Part shown: positions 17,568-24,716 of the stretch, piece after piece
How positions within the stretch are numbered: position 1 is the stretch's first letter
Layout of the letters: each line of letters starts with the position of its first letter
Assembly: GCA_942492635.1 (NCBI GenBank)
Contig: CALOFP010000002.1
Coordinates: 806,001-870,000, forward strand
Origin: CALOFP01 sp942492635
GTDB lineage: Bacteria > UBP6 > UBA1177 > CALOFP01
DNA: 64,000 bases
Reading direction: 5' to 3'
Notes under the pieces: generated by a model
Told to the model about the DNA's origin: nothing
What the model saw: only the letters and a program-made list of their open reading frames with translations
Database searches by the model: none
Position numbers and translations under genes: made by a program

Positions 17568-18626
17568 ATGAAAGCGTTTACCCTTCTTTTTACAATTCTT
17601 GTTTTTGCCGTTCTTAATGCGGGGAGTGTGGATCTTTTCAAGGTGCAGGAGGGGGAATCAACCAACCGGCTCTTTTTCCACGCCTCATCGGATCCCGAAA
17701 TAATCCGCAGCGGGAGAAATCTCTCCGTACTCTTTCGGGGAGAGGACTTCGTCAGAGAGAAGGAGGTTTCCCTTGCAACCGCAAAAAATCCCATCAGGCG
17801 GCTTAACACGAAGAACTATAAGGAGAAGGGAGGCGCAGCCAATATCATCCACAGAGGATCTTTCACCGTAAGGGTTAACAGAATCAGCCCGGATGTTGTG
17901 AGGGTTGATGTTGTCTCCGGAAATTTTCCTGCAGCTGTTGCTGCAAAAAAACAGGAGAAACAGGCGGCTGAGACTGTCGCTGAAAAGCCGGTCCCTGCAG
18001 ATCAGGAGGCTGTTCCGGAACTTCCGAAAGATGTGAAAAAGCCCCTTGCCGTAGCAAAAAGGGGCGATGATGTGGAGATGTTTACTTTCGACGACGAGAA
18101 AAAGGATGATAAGAAAAAGTCCGCCGCCGCATCACTTTCAGATGTGGGGGATGATAGTTTCAACGGATCCTACCTTGCCGTAATCTCCCTGATGCTTTTC
18201 AGTGTGGCCCTCCTCCTCTTTCTCAAGAGGAAAAAGGGCGGATCCGGCGGAATTCTGGGTAAATCCGGAGTGATGAATGTTGTTGAAACTCTTCCGATGG
18301 GGTTCAAGGAGAAGCTTGTTCTTCTCGACGTAGCAGGAAGCTACCTGCTGCTTTTCGTAAAGGACAAGGAGATGAAGGAACTTGCCGTATTCAAGGGCGA
18401 AGAGGCGCTGAAGATAAGGGAATCGCTTTTAAGTAGAAAGAAGAATATGAAAACCGAGTCCTTCCTTACAGATCCGGAAAAGGATTCCTCCGGAAATCCG
18501 TTCCGGGACAAGCTTGAATCTCTTATAAAAAATGAGAGCGAGTCAAGGGAAAAGGGGGCAGGTATGGCTGTCGAAGACAAGGTATTCCAGACGATAAACC
18601 AGCTCAAGGGGCTCAAACTCAGATGA
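17568..18626 (+). CDS. fliO: Flagellar biosynthetic protein FliO with large periplasmic N-terminal region
   Basis: A 352-residue protein. A signal-like hydrophobic segment at ~1-20 is followed by a periplasmic domain of about 110 residues, an alanine/lysine/glutamate linker, a membrane helix at ~202-219 (AVISLMLFSVALLLFLKRK), and a cytoplasmic FliO domain (MNVVETLPMGFKEKLVLLDVAG). FliO helps assemble FliP in the export gate. Short enterobacterial FliO lacks the N-terminal domain. ATG 17568 is preferred over an adjacent GTG at 17565. The stop overlaps fliP (ATGA). Confidence 0.82.
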   Translation: MKAFTLLFTILVFAVLNAGSVDLFKVQEGESTNRLFFHASSDPEIIRSGRNLSVLFRGEDFVREKEVSLATAKNPIRRLNTKNYKEKGGAANIIHRGSFTVRVNRISPDVVRVDVVSGNFPAAVAAKKQEKQAAETVAEKPVPADQEAVPELPKDVKKPLAVAKRGDDVEMFTFDDEKKDDKKKSAAASLSDVGDDSFNGSYLAVISLMLFSVALLLFLKRKKGGSGGILGKSGVMNVVETLPMGFKEKLVLLDVAGSYLLLFVKDKEMKELAVFKGEEALKIRESLLSRKKNMKTESFLTDPEKDSSGNPFRDKLESLIKNESESREKGAGMAVEDKVFQTINQLKGLKLR

Positions 18627-19366
18627 GAAAAGTTCTAATTGCCGCACTAATTCTTTGCCCGCTGCTGCTTTTCGCACAGAACGGGACCGTCATACCCAAC
18701 GTGAACGTCTCCCTCAACGGTGGTGACGATCCGCATGCCGTTGTCAGTTCCATAAAGATCGTCGTACTTTTGACACTTCTTGCCATTGCTCCGACGATAA
18801 TTTTGACGATGACCAGTTTTACCAGAATTCTCATCGTCTTCTCCCTGCTTCGTCAGGCGATGGGAACCCAGCAGACACCAAGTACACAGATTCTCATAAC
18901 CCTCTCACTCTTCATGAGTTTTTTCATCATGTATCCGGTTTTCAACGAGGTCAGTGACCAGGCCGTAAAACCTTACCTTGCGAACCAGATGGGGCAGGAG
19001 CAGTTTTTCGAGAGTGCCGCTGCTCCGTTCAAGAAATTCATGCTCAAACATGTGAGAAAGAAGGATCTCGGACTGTTTGTAAAGATGTCGGAAAATAAAA
19101 AGCCGAGAAATGTGGATGAAATAAGTTTCTTCACCGTAGTTCCGAGTTTCATCATTTCCGAGCTCAAGACCGCATTCCAGATGGGATTTCTCATCTACCT
19201 TCCCTTTTTCGTTCTGGACATAATCGTCGCATCCATCCTCATGGCCCTGGGTATGATGATGCTGCCGCCCGTCATCATCTCCCTTCCCATCAAGCTGATG
19301 GTTTTCGTTCTGGTTGACGGCTGGCACCTCATTGTCGATTCACTTTTACGGAGTTTCAACGGATAG
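18623..19366 (+). CDS. fliP: Flagellar type III export gate protein FliP
   Basis: 247 residues, with a cleavable-looking signal peptide followed by four membrane segments. Conserved marks include MTSFTRILIVFSLLRQAMG, TQQTPSTQILITLSLFM, FIISELKTAFQMGFLIYLPF and LPIKLMVFVLVDGW. It forms the core of the export gate with FliQ and FliR. Its start overlaps the fliO stop by four bases. Confidence 0.96.
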   Translation: MRKVLIAALILCPLLLFAQNGTVIPNVNVSLNGGDDPHAVVSSIKIVVLLTLLAIAPTIILTMTSFTRILIVFSLLRQAMGTQQTPSTQILITLSLFMSFFIMYPVFNEVSDQAVKPYLANQMGQEQFFESAAAPFKKFMLKHVRKKDLGLFVKMSENKKPRNVDEISFFTVVPSFIISELKTAFQMGFLIYLPFFVLDIIVASILMALGMMMLPPVIISLPIKLMVFVLVDGWHLIVDSLLRSFNG

Positions 19367-19368
19367 TC

Positions 19369-19638
19369 ATGACAATTGAATTTGTTCTCGAAATCGTCAG
19401 AGCTGGAATTATAACCGCGGGGCTTGTTGCAGGTCCGCCACTTCTAGCTGCTCTTGTTATCGGTGTCCTGGTCAGTCTCTTCCAGGCAGTAACCCAGATC
19501 AACGAGGCCACCCTGACTTTTATTCCGAAGATTATCGTCGTAGGCACCATGGTGCTTCTTCTCTCTCCATGGATGATAGGAAAAGCGGAGTGGTTCATGA
19601 CCTATATCTTTACAAACCTTCCGGTCTTCGTCCGTTAG
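19369..19638 (+). CDS. fliQ: Flagellar export gate protein FliQ
   Basis: 89 residues with two membrane helices. AGPPLLAALVIGVLVSLFQAVTQINE and TLTFIPKIIV are family-typical. It lies three bases after fliP and one base before fliR, in the standard P-Q-R order. Confidence 0.95.
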   Translation: MTIEFVLEIVRAGIITAGLVAGPPLLAALVIGVLVSLFQAVTQINEATLTFIPKIIVVGTMVLLLSPWMIGKAEWFMTYIFTNLPVFVR

Positions 19639-19639
19639 A

Positions 19640-20422
19640 ATGGATTTCACAACATGGACAGCGGGAAGTGCAGTTCACTTCCTCTTTATCGTTTTCCGCT
19701 GTTTTGCCGTCCTCTATCCCTTGCCATACATGGAGGCTGTGAATGTGAACAACAGGATGAAGGCGGGGCTTTCATTCTTTCTTGCGATTTTCCTCTATCC
19801 CTTCGCTCCGGCGATAAATCACGCCGCTGCAGATTCTCTTTCATTTATCGTGATGGGGGTGACGACCGAACTTCTCATCGGAGTATCCCTCACATTTATC
19901 GTTAAGGTTTTCTTCGGTGCTGTTCAGTACGGCGGCAATGCGGCCGGAATGCAGATGGGGCTCGGAATGGCTCAGGGCTTCGATCCAACGGCCAAAACCA
20001 GTCTTTCCCTCTTCGCCGGACTCATGAGCAGGATCACGGTAATGCTCATGCTGGTGCTCAATCTGGACCACTTTTTCATAAAGGCACTCCATTTCAGTCT
20101 TAAAGCGGTTCCCGTTGGAGGATTTTCACCTGAAAAATCGATCTTTTACTGGCTTACAGCCCTTGGAACTACCATTCCGGCGACAGCCTTCCAGATTGTT
20201 GTTCCCATCGTAACTGTCATTTTTTTAATTCAGACAGCCTTTGGACTTGTTTCAAAATCAGTGCCCCAAATCAACATATTTTTTATAAGTTCCATAGTAA
20301 CAATCTTTTTAGGATTGGGTGTTTTTGCCCTTTCAATGCCCTATCTCTTTACATTCGTTGAAGAAAATTTTGCAAGAATGAACGACCAAATCCTTCACTT
20401 TCTAAGATCACTAAACGTATAA
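19640..20422 (+). CDS. fliR: Flagellar export gate protein FliR
   Basis: A 260-residue membrane protein with about six hydrophobic segments; VKVFFGAVQYGGNAAGMQMGLGMA and LVSKSVPQINIFF are FliR signatures. It completes the FliPQR gate. In many genomes flhB and flhA follow directly; here the operon ends and an unrelated strong promoter begins 90 bases later, so flhBA must lie elsewhere. No clear terminator is visible after it. Confidence 0.94.
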   Translation: MDFTTWTAGSAVHFLFIVFRCFAVLYPLPYMEAVNVNNRMKAGLSFFLAIFLYPFAPAINHAAADSLSFIVMGVTTELLIGVSLTFIVKVFFGAVQYGGNAAGMQMGLGMAQGFDPTAKTSLSLFAGLMSRITVMLMLVLNLDHFFIKALHFSLKAVPVGGFSPEKSIFYWLTALGTTIPATAFQIVVPIVTVIFLIQTAFGLVSKSVPQINIFFISSIVTIFLGLGVFALSMPYLFTFVEENFARMNDQILHFLRSLNV

Positions 20423-20511
20423 ATTTGAAAAAAACAAAACAAAAAGAAGACGAAATGTAGTAAAATAAACCCTAAATACCCGATATTTATCGCCTTTTCG
20501 GAAGCCTTCGC

Positions 20512-20540
20512 TTGACATAAGTAGCTGTTTGTGCTATTAT
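20512..20540 (+). promoter_or_regulatory. Strong sigma70-type promoter of the carD-microcompartment unit
   Basis: TTGACA (20512-20517), exactly 17 bases, then TATTAT (20535-20540). The inferred start near 20547 gives a leader of about 30 bases with a GGAGGG ribosome site before ATG 20578. This is the best consensus promoter in the window. Confidence 0.75.
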
Positions 20541-20577
20541 TTTGGTGCTTTGCCATCTTTCAATGGAGGGTTCTTTA

Positions 20578-21069
20578 ATGAATAGTTTCAAACTTGGTGA
20601 TCTTACTGTCTATCCCAACCACGGGGTTGGCAAGATTAATGCTATCGAAGAGAGGGAACTTGGTTCCATGTCCGTCAAATGTTACGTCGTGGACATGGTG
20701 ACAAGTGGATCGAAAGTTTTCGTTCCTGTTTCTTCAGCACTCAGGATGGGGCTCCGCAACATCTCCTCAAAGGACGAGGTTGACGGGATCTACGGTCTTT
20801 TTAAACATAAATCTCCCGAACTCCTCAAGATGAACTGGAACAAGAGGTACCGTTGTCTTCAGGAAAAGATGAAAACCGGACTTGTAAACGATGTAGCCCT
20901 TGTTATATCTGATCTCCTGTTCCTTAAAAAGAGCAAGGGGCTCAGCTATGGTGAGGATAAACTGCTTAACGAGGCAGAGGAGATACTTACAACGGAGCTT
21001 TCAATAGTCGAGAAGGTCTCGAAGTCCGACATCAAAGACAAAATTTATTCTATCGCCCAGAGCAAGTAA
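20578..21069 (+). CDS. CarD-like transcriptional regulator
   Basis: 163 residues. The N-terminal ~60 residues are an RNA polymerase interaction domain (LGDLTVYPNHGVGKINAIEE, then KVFVPVSSA and LRNISSK), as in CarD/CdnL and the Mfd RID domain. The C-terminal half is helical (WNKRYRCLQEKMKTG, LLFLKKSKGLSYGEDKLLNEAEEIL), the DNA-interacting part of CarD. CarD-type proteins bind the polymerase beta subunit and stabilise open complexes. ATG 20578 has GGAGGG upstream. It is directly followed by two shell-protein genes with no terminator between. Whether it controls them or is a global factor is unknown. Confidence 0.9.
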   Translation: MNSFKLGDLTVYPNHGVGKINAIEERELGSMSVKCYVVDMVTSGSKVFVPVSSALRMGLRNISSKDEVDGIYGLFKHKSPELLKMNWNKRYRCLQEKMKTGLVNDVALVISDLLFLKKSKGLSYGEDKLLNEAEEILTTELSIVEKVSKSDIKDKIYSIAQSK

Positions 21070-21156
21070 TCTTCTAAATTCGCAATTAAAAATTTCTTGA
21101 ATTTCAATTGCCATTATGTTAAAACCATCTTGCGTTTGTTTAATTCGGAGGAAATA

Positions 21157-21792
21157 ATGGCACCAAAGGTCACACTGAGAGCATACTCGTTTCTTGACTC
21201 TCTGCAGCCGCAATTAGCTAGTTTCGTTGGGAAAACCGCGCTCGGATTCCTTCCGCTTCCCGGTATGGCGTCCCTTTTCATAGAGATTGCACCAGGTCTT
21301 GCAGTAAACAAATTGATGGACCGGGCACTCAAAGCCACAAGCGCCATTCCGGCGGTTATGGTTGTTGAAAGGGCCTTCGGACTTCTCGAGGTTCACCATC
21401 CCGACCAGGGCGAGGTAATCCAGGCTGGAGCCGCAGTTCTCGAGCATCTGGGAATCACCCTTAACGACAGGTACAAACCGAGAGTCGTGTCCCAGGAGAT
21501 TATCCGCAACATAGAGCCCTACCAGGCACAGATCATCAACAAGGGCAGCAAGGGAAGCATGATACTTCCCGGCGAGAGTCTCTTTATGATGGAGACGGAG
21601 CCCGCAGCATATGTAACACTTGCAGCCAACGAAGCTGAAAAGGCAGCGAACGTCAAACTTGTAAACGTCCGCCCATTCGGAGCTTTCGGAAGGCTCTACA
21701 TGTCGGGATCGGAGTCGGAGATCGACAGCGCCGCAGGTGCAGCGATAGCCGCGATAGAATCTATCCAGGGAATTGAATTCAAGAAAAAGTAA
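21157..21792 (+). CDS. Tandem-BMC-domain (BMC-T) microcompartment shell protein
   Basis: 211 residues containing two fused BMC folds. The first (~35-110) includes IEIAPGLAVNKLMDRALKAT, AVMVVERAFG and QAGAAVLEHLG. The second (~130-207) includes MMETEPAAYVTLAANEAEKAA, LVNVRPFGAFGRLYMSG and AGAAIAAIESIQG. BMC-T trimers make pseudohexameric tiles, often with larger, sometimes gated or metal-binding pores. The N-terminal ~30 residues are an unusual extension before the first fold. ATG 21157 follows CGGAGG; a longer frame from 21097 is not supported. Neither pore type nor cargo can be read from the sequence. Confidence 0.88.
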   Translation: MAPKVTLRAYSFLDSLQPQLASFVGKTALGFLPLPGMASLFIEIAPGLAVNKLMDRALKATSAIPAVMVVERAFGLLEVHHPDQGEVIQAGAAVLEHLGITLNDRYKPRVVSQEIIRNIEPYQAQIINKGSKGSMILPGESLFMMETEPAAYVTLAANEAEKAANVKLVNVRPFGAFGRLYMSGSESEIDSAAGAAIAAIESIQGIEFKKK

Positions 21793-21814
21793 ACAATAAT
21801 ATTGGAGGCACAAA

Positions 21815-22120
21815 ATGGCATACGTAACAGAAGCTCTCGGAATGATAGAGACAAAATCCTTCACCGCTATGGTTGAAGCCAGCGACGCAATGGTTAAAGC
21901 AGCAAAAGTTGAACTCGTTGGATATGAAAAGACAGGCGGCGGATTTGTTACATCCATCGTAAGAGGAGATGTCGCAGCTGTAAAGGCTGCTGTGGACGCA
22001 GGTGCAAGAGCAGCTGAGAGAGTGGGCGAAATGGTAGCCGTACACGTAATCCCGAGACCACACGTCAACGTGGATGCGGTACTTCCCCTCGGCCGCACAG
22101 AGGTTGCAAAGGAAGGTTAA
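21815..22120 (+). CDS. Hexameric (BMC-H) microcompartment shell protein, PduA/EutM-like
   Basis: 101 residues, a single canonical BMC domain: ALGMIETKSFTAMVEASDAM, VELVGYEKTGGGFVTSIVRG, DVAAVKAAVDAGARAAE and the C-terminal VHVIPRPH. The pore-loop region reads KTGGG (39-43) where PduA-like proteins have KIGSG, so the pore lining differs. Lys28 is the conserved edge lysine of hexamer-hexamer contacts. GGAGG precedes ATG 21815. It lies 22 bases after the BMC-T gene and ends just before a strong terminator. Confidence 0.96.
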   Translation: MAYVTEALGMIETKSFTAMVEASDAMVKAAKVELVGYEKTGGGFVTSIVRGDVAAVKAAVDAGARAAERVGEMVAVHVIPRPHVNVDAVLPLGRTEVAKEG

Positions 22121-22145
22121 TTCCGTTCCGAATTTCTTATTCTGC

Positions 22146-22170
22146 CCCGGCCTTCGGCCGGGTTTTTTTT
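22146..22170 (+). terminator. Rho-independent terminator after the shell genes
   Basis: A seven-base-pair GC stem, CCCGGCC/GGCCGGG, with a TTC loop (22146-22162), followed by eight T. It closes the carD-BMC unit. Confidence 0.93.
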
Positions 22171-22364
22171 GTCTTGAGTTGAATCCTGCAGAAAATAGTG
22201 GATGATTCCGATTTCCCGATTCTATTGCAGAGATGATCAATTATCATTTGATTAATGTATAGTGTTGTTATATGATAAAATGAAAAATTTAAGATTGCTG
22301 CGATTTTATTTCGACACAATCATCTGAAATTGATGAAGAATTTGTTTTATGACAGGAGTTCGGA

Positions 22365-23318
22365 TCACTGTTGTCTGATGAATCTTTTTTGCATGCTGTC
22401 GATGGTTTCCAGCCAGAGTTCCCTGAACTCCTTCGGACTGACCGCTTCGGCATCTGCACCGAACTGGAGAATTTTCCCGATAATTTCGGTGTAGCTGCCA
22501 ACGGGAACATCCATCTCCATACCTTTTCCTCCGTCAATTGAAACATCCCTTCTTTGCTGATCGGGATGCCAGATCTGATTTTTTACAATGTGGTAAACCG
22601 GAGGATAGAAGCAGATCGTAACTGTTTCCGTTTTTTCGGTTTTAAAGATGCCGAAACCGTTGTTTACGAAATTTTCGATTTCGGATGCTTGAAGATTGTT
22701 ACTGAAATTTTCCGGAAGCATATCGTAATCCCTGATTCTGGAAATGAGGAAAGTTTTCATTCTGTCCGACTCCCGGCAGAAAGCGATGAGGTACCATTTT
22801 CCCGAATAGTTCATGAGGTGAAGAGGTTCCAGCTTCCGTCTTTTCCTGTTTCCCGCACCATCGGTGTAGTTGATATGGAGGACGTGTCGCTCGAGCATGG
22901 AGGTGAGAACGCCCTTCAGGACGGTGTTGTCGATAGGTTCCAGCTCAGCGTGATGGTAGGAGACACGGCCTTTGAGAGATATGTAGTCGGTTGAAATTCG
23001 ATCGGAAATAGTTTCCATAAGTTCAGCAGTAACCATCGGAATGTAGCTAAGGCTTTTTGCCATTCCTGAGATGAAAACATAGAAAAGGAGCATTCTTTCA
23101 TCGGCGAAATCGAGAAGATTGTAGGACTTTGAATAGTTGTAGAAACGAAGTTTCTGATCGTAGACGAGTGGAGCGCCCATTCTTTCACGCATGTATTGAA
23201 TATCGCGTTTCGCTGTTCTGGGATCTATTTCGAATTTTTCAGATATTTCCCGGACATTTACATTTCCCTTTCGTTTGATCGAACTGTGAATGAAGTAAAT
23301 TCTTTCCGTTTGACTCAA
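22365..23318 (-). CDS. WYL-domain transcriptional regulator with N-terminal HTH
   Basis: 317 residues: an N-terminal DeoR/HTH_11-like helix-turn-helix (REISEKFEIDPRTAKRDIQYMRER at ~20-43), and a WYL domain (~150-235) with HINYTDGAGNRKRRKLEPLHLMNYSGKWYLIAFC, in which the usual WYL triad reads WYL in GKWYL. A C-terminal WCX-like region follows. WYL regulators sense nucleic acid or nucleotide ligands, often in stress or defence. The best start is TTG 23318, five bases after TAAGGAGG; a longer frame from 23423 is unlikely. The target is unknown. Confidence 0.87.
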   Translation of the reverse strand: MSQTERIYFIHSSIKRKGNVNVREISEKFEIDPRTAKRDIQYMRERMGAPLVYDQKLRFYNYSKSYNLLDFADERMLLFYVFISGMAKSLSYIPMVTAELMETISDRISTDYISLKGRVSYHHAELEPIDNTVLKGVLTSMLERHVLHINYTDGAGNRKRRKLEPLHLMNYSGKWYLIAFCRESDRMKTFLISRIRDYDMLPENFSNNLQASEIENFVNNGFGIFKTEKTETVTICFYPPVYHIVKNQIWHPDQQRRDVSIDGGKGMEMDVPVGSYTEIIGKILQFGADAEAVSPKEFRELWLETIDSMQKRFIRQQ

Positions 23319-23763
23319 AACAACCTCCTTACGGCACCGGATGAAAAAATGTACAGAAACAAGTTGCGAAAGTCCATGAAAACCCCAAGAAAATGAAGAG
23401 TCGAGCCACGAAAAACAGGTCAACGGATGAAAAGTGGGAGCCAGAGGGACTAATGGGATCGAAAATTATTTTCAAGGTGCCCGTTACTTGTCTTTTGACA
23501 ATGCAGAAAAGATTTTGAACAGCGAAAGAGCAGTAGAACCTAAAAAACACTTTTAATCCTTTCAGGACGAATTTGATGGTGGACGCTAAAAATTATCCTG
23601 CCTCGGGAGAATCAATACCGAACGATTTTATCCTCCTGTTCGCTTTTTTCTTTTTGCTGTTGAAAACAAGTGTTGTATTGTGATATTCGATCATTACCCC
23701 TCTTCGGTATTGATTCTTATGTAAAAGAAATGGATTGATTTGGATTATTTACAGTTCGTTCCG
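23319..23763. other. Intergenic region, 445 bases
   Basis: Lies between two leftward genes. Only short unconvincing frames are present. No hairpin with T-run and no repeat was seen; promoter elements for the WYL gene could not be assigned with confidence. Confidence 0.5.
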
Positions 23764-24219
23764 CTATTGTTTGTTTGCGGGTGACGATAGTGCCGGATAG
23801 AATATTTTTTTTCTACCTTTGAGAAATTTAGTCTCTTTTTGAGTCTTTAGAGGGGATAACTCCTCTTTCGGCGGCAACTTACCTGTGCTTTCATAACGTC
23901 TCAACCACAAATCCACTTTCCATGAAAATCGGTGGGAGCTGTTGAATCTCCACATCATTGCGTGGATTCTTTCGAGATCATCGTTGTAGATAAGTGAAAG
24001 AAAAAGCAGATATTCCGCCCAGTCACATCGCTGCAGGGAGAGACTCTGCAGAAAAAGATCTCCAGCCTCTGCAAACCGTTCCTTTTGGGTGGCTTCAATC
24101 GCTGTTGAGATCAATTTTGAAAATCTTTTCTTTCGAACTGTTGCCCTAAGCGCCTCACCGAACTCATATCCGAGCAGGGCGGAAAGAAAAATGATCAAAA
24201 AAAAGAGTAGTTCTTTCAT
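23764..24219 (-). CDS. Hypothetical membrane-anchored protein
   Basis: 151 residues. A hydrophobic helix at ~3-18 (LLFFLIIFLSALLGYEFG) anchors it. Residues ~30-110 are helical with a tetratricopeptide-like feel (AIEATQKERFAEAGDLFLQSLSL). The C-terminus is basic and lysine-rich. GGAG lies seven bases before ATG 24219. I do not recognise the family. Confidence 0.6.
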   Translation of the reverse strand: MKELLFFLIIFLSALLGYEFGEALRATVRKKRFSKLISTAIEATQKERFAEAGDLFLQSLSLQRCDWAEYLLFLSLIYNDDLERIHAMMWRFNSSHRFSWKVDLWLRRYESTGKLPPKEELSPLKTQKETKFLKGRKKIFYPALSSPANKQ

Positions 24220-24716
24220 TGTGTTTCTCCATCACAGCAGGTTTCTTACCAAAACTCACAAACATACTATCAATATGGGTGGGACATATGATGTCCCACG
24301 CTGTGGAAAGGTTGTAAGCTGCCGAAAAAACATATGAAAAGATGTTTTTAAAGCGGTTTTTCCATTCGACTCCCCGTTCTTTGTATGAGTTAGGGCAGGA
24401 TATTGAAGATTTGTATTCACCGCCGGTTCAACTTATTTTAGATCTTGTCGTTGCTGCCAAGCATCCGATTAATCACCGTGCCAGGGGATCCCGTAGTGAA
24501 TTTTCCTTGTGATAGAAATTTCATTCGAGAGAATTCGTTAAAAAGTTCAAATGTTTAAAATTTTGATTGCATGAAATGGTGGTGTGGAGTAATGTGCATG
24601 ACGCAATTTCATTAAATGATAAAGTCTGTAGTTAAAAAATCATCTTTAATATAACTAGATTTATTGATTTTTTTGTTTTTATCTATATCCTGTATCAGGA
24701 TTTAAATGGGGTTTTT
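24220..24716. other. Intergenic region upstream of recC, 497 bases
   Basis: Holds a perfect inverted repeat ATCCTG-TAT-CAGGAT at 24687-24701, 16 bases before the recC start, which could be an operator or a leader hairpin. A 56-codon open frame at 24342-24512 (+) has protein-like composition but no ribosome site; I regard it as a possible decayed remnant. Nothing else was recognised. Confidence 0.45.

Noticed and set aside
21214..22098. A 294-codon minus-strand frame opposite the shell protein genes
   Set aside because: It spans two well-supported BMC genes and the gap between them, has no ribosome site and a Ser/Cys/Ala-rich product typical of a shadow frame.
24342..24512. A 56-codon plus-strand frame upstream of recC
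   Set aside because: The product looks protein-like but there is no ribosome site and no family match; insufficient for a gene call.
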